The notes under the pieces were generated by a model. It ran no database searches. It saw nothing but the letters and a program-made list of their open reading frames with translations, and was not told the DNA's origin. 64,000 nt of DNA, from positions 1,612,001-1,676,000 of the forward strand of contig NZ_VTOJ01000002.1 in the NCBI RefSeq assembly GCF_009176545.1, in the 5' to 3' direction. The translations under genes were made by a program, and so were the position numbers. This DNA is from Salinigranum salinum. GTDB taxonomy: Archaea > Halobacteriota > Halobacteria > Halobacteriales > Haloferacaceae. This document shows positions 35,927-45,523 of this stretch, piece after piece; the stretch's first letter is position 1; each line of letters begins with the position of its first letter.

Positions 35927-36637
35927 TCAGTCGACCGTCCAGGCGTTCGTCGATTCGGACCCCGTGCCGTCGTCGATCGTCCGGACGACCGCGTAGACGA
36001 ACGGGGTGTCGGCGACCGCGATGAGCAGTTTCAGGAGGTACTGCCCCACGATGAGCGCGACGACGACGGAGGTCGGGAGCGGCTGGCCCGTGCCGAGCAG
36101 CGTCGGCGCGACGAGGAACGCGACGGAGACGAAGATGACGGTGTCGAGCACCTGTGACGTGCCCGTCGAGACGATGTTGCGGAGCCAGAGGTGCCGCCCG
36201 TCGGTGCGAGCGCGAAGCGCGTGGAAGACGAGCACGTCCCAGTTCTGGCTGACGACGTACGCCAGGAGGCTCCCGAGGACGATGTTCGTGCTCGATCCGA
36301 GCACGGTGGCGAACTGGCCGGGGTCGACGCTCGTCGGTGCCGCCGGCGCGAGGATGGTGCTCCACACCAGCGCCAGGAGGACGAAGTTCATCCCGAAACC
36401 GACGTTGACGAGCACCTGCGTCTCGCGCCGGCCGTACAGTTCGGCGTAGCAGTCCGACGCGAAGAACGTGAGCGCGTACGCCAGCGCCGCCCCCGGGAGG
36501 AACACCGTCGCGCCGACGACGGGGAGCGCCCGCGGCAAGGGGATGGCGAGCACTTTCGACGCGGTCAGCTGGGCGGTGACGAGCGCGGTGACGAACAGCG
36601 AGACGAGGGCGATCCGGCCGACGTCGCGTCTACTCAT
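35927..36637 (-). CDS. YhhQ-type queuosine/archaeosine precursor transporter
   Basis: This 236-residue protein has about six helices. It shows AQLTASKVLAIPLP, ASDCYAELYGRRE, QNWDVLVFHALR and a final GQYLLKLLIAVADTPFVY, all typical of the VUT/YhhQ family that imports 7-deazaguanine precursors. Haloarchaea use such bases for archaeosine at tRNA position 15. The start overlaps an upstream RHH regulator gene by 8 bases, so the two are cotranscribed. Substrate assignment follows the family. Confidence 0.86.
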   Translation of the reverse strand: MSRRDVGRIALVSLFVTALVTAQLTASKVLAIPLPRALPVVGATVFLPGAALAYALTFFASDCYAELYGRRETQVLVNVGFGMNFVLLALVWSTILAPAAPTSVDPGQFATVLGSSTNIVLGSLLAYVVSQNWDVLVFHALRARTDGRHLWLRNIVSTGTSQVLDTVIFVSVAFLVAPTLLGTGQPLPTSVVVALIVGQYLLKLLIAVADTPFVYAVVRTIDDGTGSESTNAWTVD

Positions 36638-36803
36638 CCTCGAGGCGGCCGTGACGCTCGTCGATGTCGTCGAGCAGGTCGAGCGTCTTCCGGATCGACG
36701 CGCGAATGGCGTCCGACCGGTTGACGAACTTCTTCGTCTCGCCCACGTGCTCGTCCAGGTCGGCGAGCAGTTCGTCGGGCACTTCGACACTTATCTTGGT
36801 CAT
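36630..36803 (-). CDS. 57-residue ribbon-helix-helix regulator
   Basis: The short frame from an ATG at 36803 encodes MTKISVEVPDELLADLDEHV and then FVNRSDAIRASIRKTLDLL. This is a textbook ribbon-helix-helix DNA-binding dimer of CopG/NikR type without an effector domain. It ends inside the transporter start. It may repress its own operon, or the transporter could simply be linked to it. It is too short for many gene finders and easy to miss. Confidence 0.85.
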   Translation of the reverse strand: MTKISVEVPDELLADLDEHVGETKKFVNRSDAIRASIRKTLDLLDDIDERHGRLEDE

Positions 36804-36898
36804 ATTCCGAGATTCTCACCCGAGCACTTACGCCTTTTCAGGCGAGACGGGGACGATCGGGGACGGGGAGCGACGCGACCGATCCGAGGTGCGACGGT

Positions 36899-39067
36899 TC
36901 ACGCCTCCGCAGTCCGTGGCTTCGCGAGGTTGCGACGACCGCCGAGCGTGATCACGTACAGGATCCCGAGGCCGGCACCGTAGGCGGCCATCAGCGGCAC
37001 GGTGACGAGGAACATCGTGATGACGTCCGCGGGGGTGAACAGCGCGGCGAAGGAGAGGATACCGACCGTCACCTCGCGCCACCGACTCCGCATCGTGCGG
37101 TAGCTCACACCCGCGGTGTTCAACAGCACCATCAGGACGGGGACGTCGGCGAGCAGACCGATCCCGGCCGTCGTGAAGAAGATGAGCCAGAAGAAGTTGG
37201 TGATGCGGTAGGCGATGATCATGTTCGACTGGACGGCGTCGGCGACGAGGAACGAGATGATCGTAGGAGCGACGTAGCCGTAGCCGAGGGCGAACCCGCC
37301 CAGCAGTCCGGCGGTGAGCGCCCCCGCCCAGCCGAACACCGCCCGACGGCGGTGGCGGACCACGTTTCGCTCGCGGAGGGCGGGCCACGCGTAGTACGCG
37401 ATCACGGGGAGCGTCACCAGCGCCGCGATCAGCGTCGAGAACTTCACCTCGAAGATGAGCGCCTCCATCGGGTGGAGGGCGACGACGGTGATGTCCTGGT
37501 CCGGCGTCACCTGCGCGGGGAGCTGCGAGAGGAACTGTTCGAAGACCTCGCCGATGCCGCCCGTGTAGAGCCAGCCGAACACCGACGCGAGCGTGATCCC
37601 GAAGACGGCGGCGATCCGGAACGACTTCGAGGTGACGGAGTCGACGACGAACGCGATCTCGTCGTAGTAGCCGCCGACGTCGTCCTCGTCTTTCTCCCCC
37701 TCGGTGAGTTCCGAGAGGAAGGTCCCCGTCGCCCGTTCGGTGCGGTCGGTGACGTCCTCGACGGGGTCCGGCTCCTCCCCGTCTTCGTGTGCCCGGGCCT
37801 CCCGCTCGGCCTCGGCGGCGTCGAACCGGTCGAGGATCGCGCGCGCCTTCTCCTTGTCACCGGCTTCCATCGCCTCGCTCGACAGCCGGAGCGCCTCCTG
37901 TTCTTCCAGCTCGGCGAACGCCTCCGGCGGGGCTGCCCGGACGCCCATCGCGTCCAATTCGCGGAGGTCGATGTCGGCGGGATCGCCGACGGTGCCCGGC
38001 GTGGCGCTCCCGGCGAGCGCGACGATGTCGACGTACACCACGTACATGGCGGCGAGCACTCCACCGGTGAGACCGGCCGCGGCGACGTAGACGAACAGGA
38101 GCGTCCGACCCGGGGTGATGGCGCGGTAGTCCGACCCCGCCGACGCGAGGAGGTCGTTGGCCAGGGGAACACCGCCGTACGAGAAGAACGCGTAGAGCGC
38201 GAGGCCGCCGAGGACCGCCGCGCCCGCGAGGAGGTTCCAGCGGGTGCGGAGCGTGCGGGGGAGGTCGAGACGGTCGGAGCCGCGGCGGGCGGTCGTGACG
38301 ACCCGGGCGAGATACAGCGAGAACCCGTACAGCACGATGACGGGCGTCGCCCACAGCACCTGTGTGAACGGGTCGGGCGGGGTGAACAGCGCGCCGGCGA
38401 GGAAGATGCCGGCGATGGCGTGGCGCCACTTCTCCTTGAAGGTCTCGTACGGGACGATCTCCGTGTACGACAGGGCCGTCATCACCAGCGGGAGTTGGGT
38501 GGCGAAGCCGAACGAGATGGTGAGCAGGAAGATGAACTGTGCCCACTTGACGATGGAGTACGTCGGCGCGAACCCCGCCGAGATCGCGTTGTTCGCGAGG
38601 AACGCGAACGTGAAGGGGAAGAAGACGAGGTAGCCGTAGGCGACGCCGAGCATGAACAGCACGGTCATCGCGAGGAGGAGGACGACGAGTTTCCACACCG
38701 GAACGGGCGAGGAGGGCCAGAGATCGCGTGCCCTGAGGGCGTCACGGGAGAAGTAGAGGAACGGCGGGACGGCGAAGATGACCCCGACGACGAGCCCGAT
38801 CTTCGCCTGCAGGAGGATGACGTCGAACGGCGTCTGGGCGATGATCTCGACGCTCTCGGCCGTGAGCGCGTTCATCTTCGCCTCGGTGACGCCCTTGAAG
38901 AAGTCCCAGATGTACAGCCGGAGCGCGTAGAACGTCCCCAGGAAACCGACGAGGAAGACGATGAACACCTTCTGCAGGTCCTTCTGCGCCGCCCGCAGCA
39001 TCGCCCCTGCCGTCTCCCGACCCCGATCGAGGGTCCGGCGGGTGTCCTCGTCGAGCGCGCTAGACAT
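36899..39067 (-). CDS. tatC2: Tandem-TatC translocase component (TatCt)
   Basis: This 722-residue protein contains two TatC units. The first spans about 25-260 (LFTPPDPFTQVLWATPV near its end) and the second about 490-700 (LFTPADVITMFLVTVPL near its end). A soluble acidic linker (about 370-470) rich in Glu lies between. Twin TatC fusions are characteristic of haloarchaea, which export many proteins folded through Tat. It is divergent from the single tatC gene, and the 107-bp spacer holds promoters for both. Confidence 0.95.
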   Translation of the reverse strand: MSSALDEDTRRTLDRGRETAGAMLRAAQKDLQKVFIVFLVGFLGTFYALRLYIWDFFKGVTEAKMNALTAESVEIIAQTPFDVILLQAKIGLVVGVIFAVPPFLYFSRDALRARDLWPSSPVPVWKLVVLLLAMTVLFMLGVAYGYLVFFPFTFAFLANNAISAGFAPTYSIVKWAQFIFLLTISFGFATQLPLVMTALSYTEIVPYETFKEKWRHAIAGIFLAGALFTPPDPFTQVLWATPVIVLYGFSLYLARVVTTARRGSDRLDLPRTLRTRWNLLAGAAVLGGLALYAFFSYGGVPLANDLLASAGSDYRAITPGRTLLFVYVAAAGLTGGVLAAMYVVYVDIVALAGSATPGTVGDPADIDLRELDAMGVRAAPPEAFAELEEQEALRLSSEAMEAGDKEKARAILDRFDAAEAEREARAHEDGEEPDPVEDVTDRTERATGTFLSELTEGEKDEDDVGGYYDEIAFVVDSVTSKSFRIAAVFGITLASVFGWLYTGGIGEVFEQFLSQLPAQVTPDQDITVVALHPMEALIFEVKFSTLIAALVTLPVIAYYAWPALRERNVVRHRRRAVFGWAGALTAGLLGGFALGYGYVAPTIISFLVADAVQSNMIIAYRITNFFWLIFFTTAGIGLLADVPVLMVLLNTAGVSYRTMRSRWREVTVGILSFAALFTPADVITMFLVTVPLMAAYGAGLGILYVITLGGRRNLAKPRTAEA

Positions 39068-39174
39068 ACGTGAGGAGAGTCAGTTGGTCGTTATCAACCT
39101 TTTTCATCGTGACGACCGGTGCGCCGAGCCGATGCAAAAAGGCCTATAACCGCCGGGTGGCCTACACCGAGTCA

Positions 39175-40827
39175 ATGGGCGACGATCCGGAGCCGCGCGG
39201 GTCGCGATCCGACGAGACGGACTCGACGGCGGACGCCGACTCCGAGTCCACAGCCGCGGCTCCGACCGATCCGTCGTCGGATGCCGGGTCCGGCGACGAC
39301 ACTGACGACGACGTCAAGGGCGACGGGACTGCTGACGACGACACCGACGACAGTACACTCGAGGACGACGCGACCGCTGACGACGAGTCGACCGAGCCGA
39401 CATCGGAGACAGCCGTCGACGACGAGACAGTCACAGATGCGGATACCGGGGCGGACGCGGAGACGGTCCCGGGCAGCGAGACGAGCGCGGACGGCGACGA
39501 GATCGACTGGACCACGTTCGCGGCCGATGAGCGGGAAGAGGACGGGACGCCGAAGCCGACACCGCCAGTCGTGACTGACGACACCGACGACGCCGAAAGT
39601 GACGACACCGGCGACACGGGCGGCTTCACGTTCGAGCCGCCGCAGTCGACCGACGGTGAGACCGAGGCCGACGCGGGCGACGACAGTCGGATCGACGAGA
39701 GCACCGAAGCGGACGAGGCAGGAACCGACAGCCGCGACGCTGACGACGCGGACCCCGTCGACGACGACCCGGCCGGCTTCGACTTCGAGTTCGAGGATCT
39801 GGAGTCGGACGGCAGCGAGACCGACGAGGCCGTGGACGGCGAACCCGACGCGGAATCCAGCGCCGACGTGGTCGCCTCACCAGGGGACGACGACACCGAA
39901 ACGGTCGAAACCGGCACCGACGCCGAGACGACGACTGCCGCGTCCGAATCGGGAGCGAGCGTCCTCGAATCCCCGGAGCTCGACGAACGACCCGCCGAAG
40001 ACGCCCGCGACGCCCCGGCGACGAGCGCGGAGATGGCCGAGGAGGCACCGACCTACGACCCGACTCTCGCCGACGACGAGGACGACGACTTCTTCGACGG
40101 CCCCGAGTCGGACGTCGAGATGCCGCTGGCCGACCACATCGAGGAGATGGTTCGCCGTCTCGGCATCGTGTTCCTCCTCGCCGGCGTGGTCGCCGTCGTC
40201 GTCTTCCCGATCGCCGACGACCTCGTCAACTTCCTCTGGAACACCCACATCCCGGGAGCGACGACGATCGAATCCCGCCGGCCACGGCTGTACGGACCGC
40301 TCGAACTCATCCTGACGGAGCTGAAGGTCGCCGGACTCGCCGGCTTCGTCGTCGGCCTCCCCGTCTTCGTCTACCAGACGTACCGATTCATGCGTCCCGG
40401 ACTCTACCCGAAAGAGCGGAAGTACTACCTCGCGGCCGTCCCCACGAGCCTCGTCCTCGCGTTCGTCGGCGTCGGGTTCGCACACTTCGTCGTCCTCCCG
40501 GCCATCTTCGCGTACTTCACGTCGTACACCATCGGCACCGCCGTCATCGCGTTCGGTCTCAAGGAGACGTTCGGCCTCATCCTCGTGCTGATGGGGTACA
40601 TGGCGCTCGTCTTCCAGATTCCCCTGTTCATCATGCTCGCGATCATGATGGGACTCGTCACCCGGACGTGGCTCACCGAGAAACGGCTGCTGTTCTGGGG
40701 TGGCTTCCTCGGCGTCTCCTTCCTCGTCTCGCCGGACCCGACCGGGATGGCGCCGATCATCATCGCCGCGACGATGATCGTACTGTTCGAGGGGACGCTC
40801 CTGCTGCTGAAGTGGACCGGCCGCTGA
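39175..40827 (+). CDS. tatC1: TatC translocase component with long acidic N-terminal extension (TatCo)
   Basis: This 550-residue protein has a TatC core from residue 316 (MPLADHIEEMVRRLGIVFLL) to the end, with six helices. Residues 1-315 are low-complexity Asp, Glu, Thr and Ser and must be cytoplasmic. A CTATAA box about 28 bases before the ATG at 39175 predicts a leaderless start and supports inclusion of the extension. The core binds twin-arginine signals. With the tandem TatC it forms the Tat receptor set for lipoproteins such as those at 28.9 and 47.3 kb. Confidence 0.93.
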   Translation: MGDDPEPRGSRSDETDSTADADSESTAAAPTDPSSDAGSGDDTDDDVKGDGTADDDTDDSTLEDDATADDESTEPTSETAVDDETVTDADTGADAETVPGSETSADGDEIDWTTFAADEREEDGTPKPTPPVVTDDTDDAESDDTGDTGGFTFEPPQSTDGETEADAGDDSRIDESTEADEAGTDSRDADDADPVDDDPAGFDFEFEDLESDGSETDEAVDGEPDAESSADVVASPGDDDTETVETGTDAETTTAASESGASVLESPELDERPAEDARDAPATSAEMAEEAPTYDPTLADDEDDDFFDGPESDVEMPLADHIEEMVRRLGIVFLLAGVVAVVVFPIADDLVNFLWNTHIPGATTIESRRPRLYGPLELILTELKVAGLAGFVVGLPVFVYQTYRFMRPGLYPKERKYYLAAVPTSLVLAFVGVGFAHFVVLPAIFAYFTSYTIGTAVIAFGLKETFGLILVLMGYMALVFQIPLFIMLAIMMGLVTRTWLTEKRLLFWGGFLGVSFLVSPDPTGMAPIIIAATMIVLFEGTLLLLKWTGR

Positions 40828-40903
40828 CGCGAGTCACCGGTGATGCCGGGTGGGTCGTGGGGAGCCGGTACCGTCGCCGCGCTCCGTTCGCCGCGAACGA
40901 AGG

Positions 40904-40983
40904 TTTACCTACGAATCCGCGGCCACCGCGTCCCGTGACCTGACCGTCGCCACGGGGTGGACGCGAGTGTGCGGCACACCGCG
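40904..40983 (+). ncRNA. Candidate small transcript element B (TATA + GTGACCTGAC + GCGG hairpin)
   Basis: TTTAC at 40904 precedes GTGACCTGAC (40935-40944) by 31 bases and the hairpin word GCGGCACACCGCG (40971-40983) follows. All three parts match element A at 17146-17245; the 27 bases between box and decamer match at about 16 positions. The region lies between tatC1 and a convergent SRPBCC gene with no other coding content. Confidence 0.3.
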
Positions 40984-41063
40984 CCGTGGAAGGGAAGCGT
41001 GGCGCCTGTTCGCACGCTGGACAGTCGTGAGCCGGTCGGTTGGACAGTCCGTGAGCCGATGGC

Positions 41064-41543
41064 TCAGCGCGTCGGTCGGGGATGCGGCCTCGTATCTCCT
41101 CTCGCTCCGTTGTCCGTCGACTCGACACGTCGTTTCAGTGCCAGGTTCATCGCCTCGAACCCCCGCTCGGTCGCGTCGCCGACGAACCGCCAGACGATCG
41201 GGAGGAGGACGCCCGACATCGACTCCGCGTGGGTTACCGACGTCCGGGTATCGCCGTCGAGCGGGGTGAGGACGAACCGGTGCTCGCCGTCGAACAGTCC
41301 CGTCGTCCAGAGGTGACCGAGCCAGCGGAGCTCGCGGGAGGGGTCGACCCGCGTAACCGTCGGCCGGAACCGCGTCGTGGGAGCACCCGGCGGCGACAGT
41401 GCGACGTGGAGTCGGGCACCCTCGGTAGCGCGGCCTGCCACGGCCAGGAACGGGTTCCACTCGTGGTAACGGTCGAAGTCAGTGAGGACGTCCCACACCC
41501 GGTCGGGAGACGCGTCGATCTCGACGTGTGTCGTGAGTTCCAT
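41064..41543 (-). CDS. SRPBCC (START-like) domain protein
   Basis: This 159-residue protein starts LTTHVEIDASPDRVWDVLTDFDRYHEWNPF, the usual opening of polyketide-cyclase/START-like proteins with a hydrophobic cavity. It ends with a basic tail after a long C-terminal helix (GFEAMNLALKRRVE). The ligand is unknown. Most haloarchaeal relatives are uncharacterised. Confidence 0.85.
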   Translation of the reverse strand: MELTTHVEIDASPDRVWDVLTDFDRYHEWNPFLAVAGRATEGARLHVALSPPGAPTTRFRPTVTRVDPSRELRWLGHLWTTGLFDGEHRFVLTPLDGDTRTSVTHAESMSGVLLPIVWRFVGDATERGFEAMNLALKRRVESTDNGARGDTRPHPRPTR

Positions 41544-41647
41544 GGGAAGGATATCGTCTTCTCAGCACGTGAACGTGCCGTCCGTGACGGAGTGTGGGCT
41601 CGGACGGGGACGGAAACGCTCATCCACTGGCGTCGTGTAGCGTGGCC

Positions 41648-42292
41648 ATGGCGACGGTACTCCTCGCCCGCCACGGCGAGACGACGTGGAATCGAGACGG
41701 ACGAGTCCAGGGGTGGGCACCGACTCCACTCACGGAGCGCGGTCACGAGCAGGCAGCGGCGCTCGGGATACACCTCGCGTCGGACCACGAGGTCGACAGG
41801 GTCGTTTCGTCCGATCTCCGGCGGGCACAGGAAACCGCACGGTACGTCGCGAGAGAGACGGGGCTCGACGTAGAGACCGATTCGGCGTGGCGCGAGCGCG
41901 ATTTCGGGTGTCTGCAGGGTCTCTCCGTTCCCGAACTGTTCGACGAGCACCCGGAGTACGCGCTCTCACAGTCGGGCGCAGCCGCGGCGACAGCCTGTCC
42001 GGACAGCGGCGAGTCGATCGTCGACGCGCGTGAGCGCGTCCTCGCCGGCTGGAGACAACTCCACGCCACTCTCGAAACCGGGGAGACGACCGTCGTCGTC
42101 GCTCACGGTGGGCCGATCCGGCTGGTGCTCGGCTCACTACAGGGGTACGACATCGTCGACTCGATTCTGGAGATCGACCAGAACAACTGCGCGCTGAACG
42201 AAATCCACGCTTCGGAACCGCGCGTCGTCCGCCAGAACGACACGGACCACCTCTCTGACTCGCTCAGCGTCGACTCGGAGACGGTCGCGTAG
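41648..42292 (+). CDS. Histidine phosphatase (phosphoglycerate-mutase-like) family protein
   Basis: This 214-residue protein starts at an ATG (41648) with LLARHGETTWN, where His9 is the phosphoacceptor. VVVAHGGPIRLVLGSLQG later supplies the second catalytic histidine. Members may be cofactor-dependent mutases, CobC-like or general phosphatases. The family is certain and the substrate is not. The upstream part of the frame lacks homology, so the inner ATG is used. Confidence 0.88.
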   Translation: MATVLLARHGETTWNRDGRVQGWAPTPLTERGHEQAAALGIHLASDHEVDRVVSSDLRRAQETARYVARETGLDVETDSAWRERDFGCLQGLSVPELFDEHPEYALSQSGAAAATACPDSGESIVDARERVLAGWRQLHATLETGETTVVVAHGGPIRLVLGSLQGYDIVDSILEIDQNNCALNEIHASEPRVVRQNDTDHLSDSLSVDSETVA

Positions 42293-42333
42293 TCCACAAC
42301 CGTCGCGAGCGCGAGTCGACCTGCGCTGCCCGT

Positions 42334-43215
42334 CTACTCCCCGAGGGGGTAATCCTGCGCGAACACGTCTTCGACAAGCGGCTCGTCGGTCTCGTCCTCG
42401 GCGGCAGCGGGACTCACGCTACCCGTGCGGTAGCCGGCGAGGTCGAGCGTGACGTGATCGAAGCCGATGTCCGCGAGGTGTTCGTTGGCCGCGCGGGCGA
42501 ACTCGGGGTCGAGCGCCCACTCCAGTTCGTCGGGCCCGACCTCGATCCGGGCGATCCCGTCGTGATCGCGGACGCGGAACTGGGTGAAACCCCACTCGCG
42601 CAGGAGCGACTCGGCACGTTCGACGCGGCTGAGCCGTTCCTCGGTGACTTCGAGCCCGGTGGGGATGCGCGAGGAGAGACAGGCCATCGCGGGCTTGTCC
42701 GCGACCGAGAGGCCGTACGTCTCGGCGAGCTGGCGCACTTCGGCCTTGTCGATCCCGTGGGTGAGAAGCGGGGAGAACACCTCGAGTTCCTCGACCGCGC
42801 GGAGTCCCGGTCTGTGACCCTCGCCGGGATCGGAGGCGTTCGTCCCGTCGCACACCGTCTCGATGCCGAGGTCGCGGGCGACATCGTACATCCGGCCGAG
42901 ACGCATCGTCCGACAGTGGTAACAGCGGTCGCCGTCGTTCTTCACGAAGTCGGGGTTGTCGAGTTCGGAGAACTCCACGACCTCGTGACGGATCCCGATC
43001 TCGTCGGCCACTCGCCGCGCTTCGTCGAGTTCCGCGTCCGGGAGCGTCTCGCTCTTCGCGGTGCACGCGACGGCATCGTCGCCGAGCGCGTCGTACGCGA
43101 GCGCGGCGACGACGCTGGAGTCGACACCGCCCGAGAACGCGATCAGGACACCCTCCCGTTCGGCGAGGGCATCCCGCACCGAGTCGGCCTTCTCTGTCGT
43201 CGTGGCCGTCGTCAT
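42334..43215 (-). CDS. larE: ATP-dependent sacrificial sulfur transferase LarE
   Basis: This 293-residue protein has the PP-loop SGGVDSS at 28-34, CYHCR at 98-102 and the LarE signature KPAMACLSSRIPTG with Cys179. LarE donates sulfur from that cysteine to make the pincer ligand of the LarA cofactor. A TTTTTGA box about 28 bases before the ATG at 43215 favours this start over one nine codons upstream. LarB and LarC are not in the window. A LarA-like protein is encoded at 3.7 kb. Confidence 0.9.
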   Translation of the reverse strand: MTTATTTEKADSVRDALAEREGVLIAFSGGVDSSVVAALAYDALGDDAVACTAKSETLPDAELDEARRVADEIGIRHEVVEFSELDNPDFVKNDGDRCYHCRTMRLGRMYDVARDLGIETVCDGTNASDPGEGHRPGLRAVEELEVFSPLLTHGIDKAEVRQLAETYGLSVADKPAMACLSSRIPTGLEVTEERLSRVERAESLLREWGFTQFRVRDHDGIARIEVGPDELEWALDPEFARAANEHLADIGFDHVTLDLAGYRTGSVSPAAAEDETDEPLVEDVFAQDYPLGE

Positions 43216-43486
43216 GCCACTCCATACCGGGTCGAGGGTCAAAAACGGCGCGACTCACCGCCCGATCCCGGTTCGGGGAGACGACAGGGCGTCGTAGTGG
43301 TCCACACTGGATCGTCCGGCGGAAACGGCGACGTCGCGTTTCCGCGATCCGGAGGGATGGCAGCGTGGTCGTCGGCGTTCGTATCTCGAACGTCACGGTG
43401 GCTCCGACGCGGTCCATCACCCACCGTCGCAGGTGAAATCCAACGACCCGCAAGGTTTTGTCGACCGGGGCGATAGCCACATCCGA

Positions 43487-45457
43487 ATGGACCTGACGGC
43501 CATCTCGGGGATCGGCGAGAAGACGGCAGCCGCGCTGGCCGAACTCGACGACCCCGAGGGCGCGCTCCGTGCCGGCGACGTCGCCACCCTCGCGGGAGCG
43601 CCCGGCATCTCCGAGGGGCGTGCCGCCAGCATCGCCCGGGCCGCCATCCGCCACGACCACGGCGACGACGGTGGGTTCCTCGCGACCGCTCGCGCCCAGG
43701 AGGTCTACCGGGACGTCCTCGCGCTCGTCAAGGATCGGACGGTGACCAGCTACGCCGAGAAGCGGGTCGAGACGTTCTTCCCGACCGCTACCGCGTCGCG
43801 GATCGAAGAGGTGCGGACGGTCGTCGACCACGCGGTCGAGCGCGTTCCCGACGAGGCCGTGATCGACGCGCTCGCCGGCGTGCGCCCGCTCCGGTCGCCG
43901 ACGACCGTCCGCGTCCGCGAGCGGTGTCTCGCGACCGCCGACGCCGAGACGTACGCCGACGCGAAGGAGGCGTTCCCGGAGCTCTCCGTCGAGGTCGTCG
44001 ACGATGCGCGTGGGCTGGCCGAGCTCGCCCGGTCGTACTCGACGGTCGTCGCGCTCGACCAGGCGTTCGCCGGCGTCGACGTCACGGGCGACGTCCGCGT
44101 CCGACCCGACGCGTTCGAACACCCCGACGAGGTCGTCCCCGAACGGGTGCTCGCGTTCTTCGCGGCCAACCGCCCGTCCGTGCTGGCCGCGGGAGACGTC
44201 CACGAGGCCGCGGGCGAGGAGCCCCCCTGCGACCTCGATGCGCTCCGCGACGCGCTCTCGCGGCTCGACGACGACGGGACCCCCGTCGGCGACGCCGACC
44301 TCGATCGACTCGTCCGTGCCGTCGACGACCTCGACGCCGCCGTCTCCACCGCGGAGTCGGTCGCCAACGACCGCCTCCGCGACGCGATCCGCGAGCGCGA
44401 CGTCACCATCGAGGGGACCGACTTCCTCTCCCTCGTCGAACAGGGTGCCCGGATTGATTCGCTGCTCGCGCGCGAACTGGCCGACGAGTACGACGAGAGC
44501 GTCGCGGCCGCGCGCGACCACCTCGTCGACGCGCTCGCGCTGACGCCGAACGAGGCCGAACTCGCCCGGCGCACGTTCGGTGGCGACCCGACGTTTCCGG
44601 TCGACCGTCGCGAGGACGCGGTGTCGCGGCTCCGGACGGAGTTGACGGCCGCACGCGACCAGCGGGCCGAGCGGCTGAAGCGGGAGCTCGCGTCGGAGCT
44701 GGCGGCGCTCCGCGAGCCGGTCGAGATCCTCGTGCGAGACGCGCTCGAACTCGACGTCGAGCTCGCGATCTCACGGTTCGCCCGCGACTTCGACTGCACC
44801 GTCCCCGAGTTCGGCGGCGAGGGGTTCGCGATCGAGGGCGGTCGTTCTCCACTGTTGGACGTCCCCGTCGCCGAGGTCGACCCCGTCGACTACGCGGTCG
44901 AGGGGGTGACGCTGCTGTCGGGGGTGAACTCCGGCGGCAAGACCTCGACGCTCGATCTGGTCGCGCTGGTCGTCGTCCTCGCGCAGATGGGCTTTCCCGT
45001 CCCGGCCGAACGGGTTCGGCTGCGCCGCTTCTCCGAGTTGCACTACTACGCCAAGTCACAGGGCACACTCGACGCCGGCGCGTTCGAGTCGACGCTGCGC
45101 GACTTCGCGGGCGTCGTCGACGGGGCCGCGGATCGGCTAGTGCTCGTCGACGAGCTCGAGTCGATCACGGAGCCCGGCGCGTCGGCGAAGATCGTCGCCG
45201 GCATCCTCGAGGCGCTTCACGCCCAGGACGCGACCGCGGTGTTCGTCTCCCACCTCGCGGGCGAGATCCGCGACGCCGCGGGGTTCGAGGTCGCCGTCGA
45301 CGGGATCGAGGCCGTCGGTCTCGTCGACGGCGACCTCGCTGTGAACCGCTCGCCCGTGAAGGGCCACCTCGCCCGGTCGACGCCGGAGCTGATCGTCGAG
45401 AAACTCGCCGGCGACGACGACACCGGCTTCTACGCGCGGCTGCTGGAGAAGTTCTGA
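43487..45457 (+). CDS. Archaeal MutS-like ATPase with N-terminal helix-hairpin-helix region
   Basis: This 656-residue protein begins with two helix-hairpin-helix-like repeats (LTAISGIGEKTAAALAEL). A long coiled MutS core follows, then the ATPase: Walker A GVNSGGKTS at 479-487, Walker B VLVDELESI, and the C-terminal STPELIVEKL. The mismatch-recognition domain of MutS1 is absent, so it belongs to the MutS2/MutS5-like archaeal group. It may act on branched DNA rather than mismatches. A GGTTTTG box about 30 bases upstream fits the chosen ATG. Confidence 0.86.
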   Translation: MDLTAISGIGEKTAAALAELDDPEGALRAGDVATLAGAPGISEGRAASIARAAIRHDHGDDGGFLATARAQEVYRDVLALVKDRTVTSYAEKRVETFFPTATASRIEEVRTVVDHAVERVPDEAVIDALAGVRPLRSPTTVRVRERCLATADAETYADAKEAFPELSVEVVDDARGLAELARSYSTVVALDQAFAGVDVTGDVRVRPDAFEHPDEVVPERVLAFFAANRPSVLAAGDVHEAAGEEPPCDLDALRDALSRLDDDGTPVGDADLDRLVRAVDDLDAAVSTAESVANDRLRDAIRERDVTIEGTDFLSLVEQGARIDSLLARELADEYDESVAAARDHLVDALALTPNEAELARRTFGGDPTFPVDRREDAVSRLRTELTAARDQRAERLKRELASELAALREPVEILVRDALELDVELAISRFARDFDCTVPEFGGEGFAIEGGRSPLLDVPVAEVDPVDYAVEGVTLLSGVNSGGKTSTLDLVALVVVLAQMGFPVPAERVRLRRFSELHYYAKSQGTLDAGAFESTLRDFAGVVDGAADRLVLVDELESITEPGASAKIVAGILEALHAQDATAVFVSHLAGEIRDAAGFEVAVDGIEAVGLVDGDLAVNRSPVKGHLARSTPELIVEKLAGDDDTGFYARLLEKF

Positions 45458-45523
45458 GCCGACCGCACTCGTCGGTGACGGCCGCGCGTCTCGGCGACGA
45501 CGAGACGCCCCGATCCACCGCGG

